Origin: Accumulibacter sp.
GTDB taxonomy: Bacteria; Pseudomonadota; Gammaproteobacteria; Burkholderiales; Rhodocyclaceae
Length of the DNA stretch: 40,931 nucleotides
Reading direction: 5' to 3'
NCBI RefSeq assembly: GCF_023806635.1
Contig: NZ_JAMTDQ010000005.1
Span: 1-40,931 of the forward strand
The notes below the pieces were generated by a model that saw only the letters and a program-made list of their open reading frames with translations, had not been told where the DNA came from and searched no databases. This document shows positions 35,346 to 40,931 of the stretch, piece by piece (the stretch's first letter is position 1; every line of letters begins with the position of its first letter). The position numbers and the translations under genes are program-made.

Positions 35346-38024
35346 GTGCGGGTTCATTCGCTGACTGTGGAACAGGCTCTGGCCAGCCTGAACAGTTCGT
35401 CCACCGGACTGGCTGCCGGCGAGGCGGCGCGCCGGCTCGGCGAGTTCGGGCCGAACCTGCTCGAGGAGGTCGAGAAAAGGCATCTCCTGCTGCGCTTCGC
35501 GCAGGAGTTCACCCATTTCTTCGCCATTGTCCTGTGGATCGCTGCCGGCCTGTCGTTCGCTGCCGAGCATTTCGACCCGGGACAGGGAATGGCCAGGCTC
35601 GGCCTGGCCATCGTCGGTGTCATCGTCATCAACGGCGTCTTCTCGTTCTGGCAGGAGTACAGGGCGGAGCGGGCGGTCGCTGCCCTGCGCCGCCTGCTGC
35701 CACACCGGGTGAAGACACTGCGCGCCGGTGAGATCAGCGGCATTCTCGCCAGCGAGCTGGTACCGGGGGACATCGTCCTCCTCGAAGAGGGCGACTTCGT
35801 CCCCGCCGACTGCCGCCTGATCGAGCTTTCCGGCCTGCGGGTCAACCTGTCGACTGTGACCGGCGAGTCGCTCGCCAAGGCGCGCACGCTCGAACCCTCC
35901 GGCGAGGAATCGCCTCTGCAGGCGAAAAACATCGTTCTCGCCGGCACCTCGGTCGTTTCCGGGCAGGCACGCGGCGTCGTTTACGCCACTGGCATGCGCA
36001 CCGAGTTCGGCCGCATCGCCCACCTGACGCAAACCGCCGGCGAAGTCAGCTCGCCGCTGCAACGCGAGATCGCCCGCCTGTCGCGCATCGTCGCCGGCCT
36101 GGCCACCGGCATGGGTGTGCTCCTGTTCCTCGTCGGCCAGGCAATCGGGCTGCCGACCTGGGAGAACCTGCTCTTCGCCATCGGCATCATCGTCGCCAAC
36201 GTGCCCGAAGGACTGCTGCCGACCGTCACCCTGTCGCTGGCCATGGCAACGCAGCGAATGGCCAGGCGCAACGCGCTCGTGCGCCATCTGCCGGCGGTCG
36301 AGGCGCTCGGCTCGACGACCGTGATCTGCAGCGACAAGACGGGCACCCTGACGCAGAATCGGATGTCGGTGCAGGAACTGTGGATCGGCGGCGGCATGCT
36401 GCCCTGCGCCGAGCTGGCTCGGCGCGGACCGACGCTGCTCGACCACCGCGCGCTGTTCGTCAACGCGGCGCTCTGCCACAATCTGAAAGAGGTGGATGAG
36501 GAGGGTCGGCAGACCCTGCGTGGCGATCCGATGGAGATCGCGCTGGCCGCGGTCGGCCGCCAGTTTGCCGGCGACCTGGCCGGCTTCAGGCGTGTCGCCG
36601 AGATTGCCTTCGATACCGACCGCAAGCGCATGTCGGTGATCTGCGACACGCCGCAGGGTCGCATGCTCTACTGCAAGGGAGCCCCCGAAACGGTGCTCGC
36701 CGGCTGCACCAGCGTGCGCTTCGATGCCGGCGTCGCGCCACTCGATCCGGCTGCCCGCACCCGCCTGCTGGCGGCGCAGGATGAAATGGCGGGCCAGGGC
36801 CTGCGCGTGCTCGCCTTTGCCGATCGCGCCGTCGACGAACACGATGCGGCCGGCGAAGAACAGCAGATGGTTCTCGCCGGACTGATCGGCCTCGAGGATC
36901 CGCCGCGGCCCGAAGTGCCACCGGCGATCGCGCGCTGCAGGGAAGCCGGCATCCGGACGATCATGGTCACCGGCGACCACCCGCGCACCGGACTGGCGAT
37001 CGCCCGCCAGATCGGCCTGATCAGCGGCGAAGCGCCGACGGTGGTCAGCGGCGAGCAGCTGCGGTTGATGTCGCCGACGCAACTGCAGCTGGCGCTCGAC
37101 GCGCCCGAGATCCTCTTCGCCCGCGTCGCCGCCGAGCAGAAGATGCGCATCGTACAGGCGCTGCAGAACAAGGGCGAGATCGTCGCCGTCACCGGCGACG
37201 GCGTCAACGACGCGCCGGCGCTGAAGGCGGCGGACATCGGCATCGCCATGGGCATCGGCGGCACCGACGTCGCCAAGGAGGCCGCCGACCTGATCCTGCT
37301 CGACGACAACTTCGCCAGCATCGTCGCGGCGATCGAGGAAGGGCGGGCGGTGTTCGAGAACATCCGCAAGTTCCTGACCTACATCCTCAGCTCGAACATC
37401 CCCGAGCTGGTACCCTTTCTCGCCTTCGTCCTCTTGCGCATTCCGCTGCCACTGACCGTCATCCAGATCCTGGCCGTCGACCTCGGCACCGACATGCTGC
37501 CGGCGCTGGCGCTCGGCGCCGAGAAGCCCGACCCGGCGGTGATGCGACGCCCACCGCGCCAGCGTGGCGAGCGGCTGTTGTCGTGGGGCCTGCTCGCCCG
37601 CGCCTACCTCTTTCTCGGCGTCATCGAAGCGACGGCGGCGATGCTGGCCTTCTTCTTCGTCCTCGATGCCGCCGGCTGGCAGCATGGACAGACGCTCGAC
37701 CGCCTCGACCCGCTGTACCTGCAGGCGACCTCCGCCTGCCTGGCGACGATTGTCGTCATGCAGATGATGAACCTCTACCTTTGCCGCCACCCGCGGCAGT
37801 CGATCCTGAGCTACGGCCTCGGTGGCAATCGCTACCTGCTGCTCGGCATCGCCGCCGAACTGGCGGTGATCCTGTTCATCCTTTACACACCGCCCGGCAA
37901 CTGGCTCTTCGGCACGGCGGCGATCGGCAGCAGCAGCTGGCTGCTCGCCGCCGGCTGCGCCATCCTGATGTGCGCGTTCGAGGAGCTGCGCAAGGGCTGG
38001 CTGCGCCGCGGCCAGCGGAGCTGA
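35346..38024 (+). CDS. P2-type cation ATPase resembling Na+/K+-ATPase (IIC)
   Basis: The 892-residue ATPase has about ten membrane helices, an actuator TGES loop (VTGESLAKA), the phosphorylated Asp330 in CSDKTGTLTQN, and the hinge TGDGVND (616-622). In the fourth helix it has VANVPEGLLPTVTLSLA (Pro287, Glu288). The fifth and sixth helices read NIPELVPF (Glu687) and VDLGTDMLPA (Asp712, Asp716). These match the ion-site Glu779, Asp804 and Asp808 of Na+/K+-ATPases with the same spacing. It should pump Na+ and/or K+ using ATP. The GTG start has only a GAGAG upstream. The next gene follows after 3 bases. Confidence 0.9.
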   Translation: MRVHSLTVEQALASLNSSSTGLAAGEAARRLGEFGPNLLEEVEKRHLLLRFAQEFTHFFAIVLWIAAGLSFAAEHFDPGQGMARLGLAIVGVIVINGVFSFWQEYRAERAVAALRRLLPHRVKTLRAGEISGILASELVPGDIVLLEEGDFVPADCRLIELSGLRVNLSTVTGESLAKARTLEPSGEESPLQAKNIVLAGTSVVSGQARGVVYATGMRTEFGRIAHLTQTAGEVSSPLQREIARLSRIVAGLATGMGVLLFLVGQAIGLPTWENLLFAIGIIVANVPEGLLPTVTLSLAMATQRMARRNALVRHLPAVEALGSTTVICSDKTGTLTQNRMSVQELWIGGGMLPCAELARRGPTLLDHRALFVNAALCHNLKEVDEEGRQTLRGDPMEIALAAVGRQFAGDLAGFRRVAEIAFDTDRKRMSVICDTPQGRMLYCKGAPETVLAGCTSVRFDAGVAPLDPAARTRLLAAQDEMAGQGLRVLAFADRAVDEHDAAGEEQQMVLAGLIGLEDPPRPEVPPAIARCREAGIRTIMVTGDHPRTGLAIARQIGLISGEAPTVVSGEQLRLMSPTQLQLALDAPEILFARVAAEQKMRIVQALQNKGEIVAVTGDGVNDAPALKAADIGIAMGIGGTDVAKEAADLILLDDNFASIVAAIEEGRAVFENIRKFLTYILSSNIPELVPFLAFVLLRIPLPLTVIQILAVDLGTDMLPALALGAEKPDPAVMRRPPRQRGERLLSWGLLARAYLFLGVIEATAAMLAFFFVLDAAGWQHGQTLDRLDPLYLQATSACLATIVVMQMMNLYLCRHPRQSILSYGLGGNRYLLLGIAAELAVILFILYTPPGNWLFGTAAIGSSSWLLAAGCAILMCAFEELRKGWLRRGQRS

Positions 38025-38027
38025 GGC

Positions 38028-39569
38028 ATGTCGCCGCCGCTGCCGCCACTGATCAGCGCCCTGCTCGACCCGGCACGCTATCCACACCCGGCGGCGACGG
38101 TCGAATTGATCGAGACCCATGCCTCGTGGCTGCTGCTGGCAGGCGACTTCGCCTACAAGATCAAGAAACCGGTAGTCCTGCCCTTCCTCGACTACGGCAC
38201 GCTCGAGCGGCGCCGCATCTGCTGCGAGACCGAACTGCGCCTGAACCGCCGCTTTGCGCCGCAACTCTATCTGGCGGTACTGCCGATCGTCGGCGACCCG
38301 TCCGATCCGCGCATCGGCGGCACCGGCGAGGTGACCGAGTACGCAGTCCGGATGCGCCGCTTCGCCGAAGATGGCCGCCTCGACCGACTGTGCGCCCGCG
38401 GTCGGCTCGGCCGGCAGCGCGTCTCCGATCTGGCTGCGACGCTCGCCACCTTCCACGCCATGGCGGCGGCCCCCCCCGCCGACTCGCCTTTCGGCGAACC
38501 CGGACAGGTCCTCGCGCCGGCACTCGCCAACTTCGACGAACTGCGCGAGCTGCTGCCCGGCGACCAGACAGCGGTACGCCTCACTCGTCTGCGCGAGTGG
38601 ACGCAAACCGAGTTCGACCGCCTGCAGTCGCGGTTCGTCGCCCGCAAGGCGGACGGCCGCATACGCGATTGCCACGGTGACCTGCACCTGGGCAATCTGG
38701 TCGTCATCGACGGTCGGGTGACCCTCTTCGACTGTATCGAGTTCAGCGAGGCATTGCGCTGGATCGACGTGGCCAGCGAGATCGCCTTCACCTACATCGA
38801 CCTGCTCGACCATCGCCAGCCCGGTCTCGCCTGCTGGCTGCTCAACGAATGGCTGGCGTGCAGCGGCGACTACGAGGCCGTGCCGCTGCTGCGCTTCTAC
38901 GCCGTCTATCGCGCGCTCGTGCGGAGCAAGGTCGCCGCCATCCGCAACCGGCAGGATGGCGCCGATGACGGCCCGGCAGCCGGCTACCTGGCGCTTGCCG
39001 AGCGGCTGGTCGTACCGACGCCGCCGCGCCTGATCATCACCCATGGCGTCGCCGGCTGCGGCAAGACGCGCGCCTCACGCGACCTGCTTCTCGCCGATGC
39101 GGCAGCGGCGACGATTCGTCTGCGCTCCGATGTCGAGCGCAAGCGGCTGTTCGGACTGGCCGCCGCTGCCGACAGCGGATCGCGGTTGGACGGCGGCATC
39201 TATTCCGCCGCGGCCAGCGAGCGCACCTACGAGCGCCTGGCCGAACTGGCGCGCGGCCTTCTCGCTGCCGGCTGGTCGGTGATCGTCGACGCTGCGTTCC
39301 TCGAACGCCGCCGGCGCGCAGCCTTCCGCCAACTTGCCAGCCGTTCTGGCGCAGCCTTCTTCATCGTCGCGCCAGCGGCTTCGCCCGGCCAGCTGGTGGC
39401 ACGCATCCGCGGCCGCCTCGCCAGACGGCACGACGCCTCGGAAGCCGACCTGAGCGTGCTTGCACGCCAGCTGGCCCGCGTCGAAGAGCTTGGCGACGAG
39501 GAACGGGAAGAGCTGCTGCCGGAGCGGCACGCGGGGCAGGGCCAGGCGCGCCACCGACCGCTGGCGTGA
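38028..39569 (+). CDS. two-domain APH-family kinase / P-loop ATP-binding protein
   Basis: The 513-residue protein has an aminoglycoside-phosphotransferase-like first half (about 30-330): DFAYKIKKPVVLPF with the ATP Lys, catalytic CHGDLHLGN (Asp218) and LFDCIEFSEALRWID. An AAA_33-type P-loop domain follows (about 335-500), with Walker A GVAGCGKT (340-347). The same two-domain architecture is widespread in proteobacteria with no proven substrate. The Walker B and lid regions are short. It starts 3 bases after the ATPase stop, so it is co-transcribed with it; a link to ion or stress physiology is inference. Confidence 0.85.
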   Translation: MSPPLPPLISALLDPARYPHPAATVELIETHASWLLLAGDFAYKIKKPVVLPFLDYGTLERRRICCETELRLNRRFAPQLYLAVLPIVGDPSDPRIGGTGEVTEYAVRMRRFAEDGRLDRLCARGRLGRQRVSDLAATLATFHAMAAAPPADSPFGEPGQVLAPALANFDELRELLPGDQTAVRLTRLREWTQTEFDRLQSRFVARKADGRIRDCHGDLHLGNLVVIDGRVTLFDCIEFSEALRWIDVASEIAFTYIDLLDHRQPGLACWLLNEWLACSGDYEAVPLLRFYAVYRALVRSKVAAIRNRQDGADDGPAAGYLALAERLVVPTPPRLIITHGVAGCGKTRASRDLLLADAAAATIRLRSDVERKRLFGLAAAADSGSRLDGGIYSAAASERTYERLAELARGLLAAGWSVIVDAAFLERRRRAAFRQLASRSGAAFFIVAPAASPGQLVARIRGRLARRHDASEADLSVLARQLARVEELGDEEREELLPERHAGQGQARHRPLA

Positions 39570-39624
39570 CGGGCCCTCTCGCCGCGTGCCTTGCCGCCCG
39601 ATCACCCGAAGCCAGGGAGACGTC

Positions 39625-39641
39625 TGTCGAAAAACTTTACA
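39625..39641 (+). promoter_or_regulatory. possible enhancer-like imperfect inverted repeat
   Basis: TGTCGAAAAACTTTACA has partly matching ends (TGT and ACA with A/T-rich centre). It lies about 75 bases upstream of a sigma-54-like element, a usual distance for an activator site. From memory, sequences like this precede PEP-CTERM/exosortase genes in related bacteria, but I cannot check this. Confidence 0.3.
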
Positions 39642-39698
39642 CCCGCATCCTGCCGGTCACTGCGGAACATCTGCAGCATCATGCTTTAATGCGTCAAT

Positions 39699-39714
39699 TG
39701 GCAAGACCATCGCG
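39699..39714 (+). promoter_or_regulatory. possible sigma-54 (-24/-12) promoter
   Basis: TGGCAAGACCATCGCG fits the consensus TGGCACG-N4-TTGCW, with GG and GC at the required spacing and 12 of 16 positions compatible. No gene with a clear start follows closely on this strand; the next ORF starts about 400 bases away. Confidence 0.35.
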
Positions 39715-40033
39715 GCTAGCACAGTTCTTGCTGTTTGCTGTTGGAGGCGGGCGCATGGCGAACTGCCCTGATGGTTCGCCGTCACGGGACGCGTTCGTAG
39801 AGGCTTTCCGGGCGTGCGACGCGCATTGGCTGCGGCCGCCTCGGAGCTTCCCGACGGGTACGTCTGGCACTCGCAGCGAAGTATCCCCGGCAGTCCCGGA
39901 CGACCTGCGCAGGCAGGCTTCAACCGGTCAACAGATCAACAATTTGCAGCAGCCTTCGAGAAGATGGGGAACGTTTCTCCATGTGCCTGTCGGCACGAAT
40001 GCCGGAGCCTCGAGCGTGCAGGCCGCGCAGCGG

Positions 40034-40061
40034 TCCACAAAGCCCTGAAGTGGCGTACAAT
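40034..40061 (+). promoter_or_regulatory. candidate promoter of the small unknown gene
   Basis: TCCACA (4 of 6 to -35) is separated by 16 bases from TACAAT (5 of 6 to -10). Transcription would start about 40 bases before the ATG at 40109. Confidence 0.4.
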
Positions 40062-40108
40062 CGCCCTGCGTTCGACGCTTCTCGTCTTGCATGGATTGGG
40101 GTAACACC

Positions 40109-40477
40109 ATGAACATCCTGAACAATTGGAAGATGCTCGATCTCGTCACCCGTGATGGGGAGGAGCTGGTGTGCATCGAGGGACGCGTCTACGGGAGCAA
40201 CCCGCGCTTTCCGTCGTCCTCGCACATCCGGACCTCACCGATCACCGCCTACACCCTCGATGGCAACTCGATGATCGTGACGACGCGCCGCGGCTCCGAG
40301 TACGTGCTCGGCAAACCGGAACCCACCGAGACCTTTGCCCAGCAGCGCCTGCTGCGACGCTTGTCGCGGCTGACGCCGGCCACTGCCCAGAGCTTCGACG
40401 GGATCGAGTCGCAGCTCACCGGCTTCGACGACAACGCCCGGCGGAAGCGTCCGCTCGCCACCGCCAATATGGGCTGA
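40109..40477 (+). CDS. small protein of unknown function
   Basis: The 122-residue product begins MNILNNWKMLDLVTRDGEEL and has a compact beta-rich N-terminal half with ITAYTLDGNSMIVTTRRGSE and YVLGKPEP. A basic, less ordered tail with RRLSRLTP follows. There is no signal peptide or membrane segment. I do not recognise a family. The ATG at 40109 has GGGG 8 bases upstream; an ATG 6 codons earlier is less likely. It is convergent with the tmRNA gene. Confidence 0.65.
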   Translation: MNILNNWKMLDLVTRDGEELVCIEGRVYGSNPRFPSSSHIRTSPITAYTLDGNSMIVTTRRGSEYVLGKPEPTETFAQQRLLRRLSRLTPATAQSFDGIESQLTGFDDNARRKRPLATANMG

Positions 40478-40705
40478 ACGGGCGGCAGCAAGCCGTCCGG
40501 ACTCGCCGCAAGGGAGCAATACCGCCTGTCCGTCGCGATAGCGGTCGCGGATCGGCCGGCGGGCAATGCGACGCCGCGACGCCGCGACCCCGAATCCCCA
40601 CCAGCGCAGGCCGCCAATCCGGCGCGACCCTCTCCCGGTTTCGCTTGCAGCCCCGCACGGGCCCTCGTCCCGGCGCGTATGCGCCCAGCGCGGCCGGAAA
40701 GTGAC

Positions 40706-40727
40706 GGCGGGGGCCGAAGCCCCCGCC
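40706..40727 (-). terminator. terminator-like hairpin after the tmRNA gene
   Basis: On the minus strand GGCGGGGGC-TTCG-GCCCCCGCC forms a very stable 9-bp stem with a TTCG tetraloop, downstream of the tmRNA 3' end. Only three T follow within a few bases, so it is not a perfect Rho-independent terminator, but its place fits. Confidence 0.6.
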
Positions 40728-40734
40728 GATAGCC

Positions 40735-40931
40735 ATTCTGTTTATTGGACGGCTACGTCCTCAGCAGGCCTCAAGCGGCCAGTGCGAAACGCTCATCGTT
40801 GGCGTTTATGGATTTGCTCGGATTACGTCCGTCGCCTTTCGGGTCGCCTGCGCGCCATCTCTCGCCCTGTCGAAACCAGTACACCCCCGCAGTGGTGGAG
40901 GTGGCGGGAATCGAACCCGCGTCCAGAACGC
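40735..40931 (-). ncRNA. ssrA: tmRNA (ssrA), circularly permuted, partial
   Basis: Read on the minus strand, the T arm (40920-40904), acceptor strand CACCTCC, discriminator A and CCA (40895-40893) come first. They are followed by only CTGC (40892-40889), then by GGGGGTG (40888-40882) and the CTGGTTTCGAC block of the tRNA-like 5' half. GGGGGTG pairs with CACCTCC over 7 bp with one G-U at the third pair, the alanine identity. The tag frame follows (40803-40771): GCC AAC GAT ... TGA = ANDERFALAA. In ordinary tmRNA the 5' half precedes the 3' half, so this gene is permuted and its RNA should be two pieces. The upstream part of the acceptor piece is cut off by the window edge. The lower boundary is approximate; a GGACG-TAGC-CGTCC hairpin is at 40747-40760. 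Confidence 0.92.
40771..40803 (-). other. tmRNA tag reading frame
   Basis: This is the message-like part of the tmRNA: ten codons, A-N-D-E-R-F-A-L-A-A, then TGA. With the Ala carried by tmRNA it marks stalled peptides for ClpXP-type proteases, the LAA end being the usual degron. The sequence ANDERFALAA is typical of betaproteobacteria. Confidence 0.95.

Larger units (their letters stand above)
39570..40033. other. intergenic region with a decayed or regulatory character
   Basis: About 460 bases without a supported gene follow the APH/ATP-binding gene. A 160-codon frame (39566-40048) has no recognisable family, no good ribosome site and uneven composition. The left part holds a possible sigma-54 promoter and an upstream imperfect inverted repeat (39625-39714). 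The right part shows nothing clear. Confidence 0.4.

Noticed and set aside
31983-39044. A minus-strand open frame of 2353 codons spanning 7 kb
   Set aside because: It is antisense to four well-supported genes and has no domain-like sequence except its last 108 codons, the lipoprotein. High GC codon bias removes stop codons from the opposite strand.
39566-40048. A 160-codon frame after the APH/ATP-binding gene
   Set aside because: It has no recognisable family, no clear ribosome site and its composition resembles non-coding DNA; no homology can be claimed.
40889-40920. An ordinary tRNA gene at the right edge
   Set aside because: The T arm and CCA end look tRNA-like, but they are followed by the tmRNA 5' half and the ANDERFALAA tag, so this is ssrA.

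Overview
The window is about 41 kb of GC-rich proteobacterial chromosome. Three things point to a betaproteobacterium, most likely order Rhodocyclales and close to Candidatus Accumulibacter: the yciB-yciI-bolA-ppiC block, the encoded tmRNA tag ANDERFALAA in a circularly permuted ssrA gene at the right edge, and the abundance of two-component and c-di-GMP proteins. The lineage is an inference from gene content. No rRNA, tRNA, insertion sequence, phage gene or CRISPR array is visible.

Layout. (1) 142-2122, minus strand: a housekeeping operon yciB, yciI, bolA and a periplasmic parvulin PPIase, with a good promoter and an intrinsic terminator. (2) 2235-5111, minus: envelope proteins DUF3300 and DUF2950, then a small DUF6116 membrane protein. 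(3) 5461-6828, plus: a lone protein fusing a divergent macro-like domain to a TIR domain, tail to tail with a small secreted protein. (4) 7351-9655, minus: a membrane protein of unknown function and phenylacetate-CoA ligase. (5) 9848-13251, plus: a MATE exporter overlapping an HDOD-REC-GGDEF protein. (6) 13343-22969, minus: TonB receptor, YfiR-like protein, two hybrid histidine kinases sharing about 1.55 kb of nearly identical DNA, and a REC-PAS-GGDEF-EAL protein. (7) 22970-24214: a decayed 1.2 kb gap. (8) 24215-31921, plus: an inactive-looking rhodanese, a third hybrid kinase, a second REC-PAS-GGDEF-EAL protein and two further diguanylate cyclases, one with a bacteriohemerythrin domain. (9) 31983-39569: a small lipoprotein (minus), then, on plus, a fructosamine-kinase-like protein, a CorA-like protein, a Na+/K+-ATPase-like P-type ATPase and a two-domain APH/ATP-binding protein. 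(10) 39570-40931: a gap with a possible sigma-54 promoter, a small unknown gene, and the permuted tmRNA gene running in from the right edge on the minus strand.

How it fits together. The centre (11.3-31.9 kb) is a signalling island with five c-di-GMP enzymes and three hybrid kinases. Each kinase carries HisKA, HATPase, REC and Hpt on one chain, and in both clusters a REC-PAS-GGDEF-EAL gene follows directly. The simplest reading is two parallel phosphorelays, each ending on the receiver of a c-di-GMP enzyme. One is coupled to the envelope through TonB receptor, YfiR and a CHASE8 sensor; the other has a different sensor and may be tied to oxygen or redox state through hemerythrin. The strongest unusual items are the permuted tmRNA, the macro-like/TIR fusion, the mosaic kinase duplication, and a bacterial P2 ATPase that keeps the Na+/K+-pump ion-site residues.
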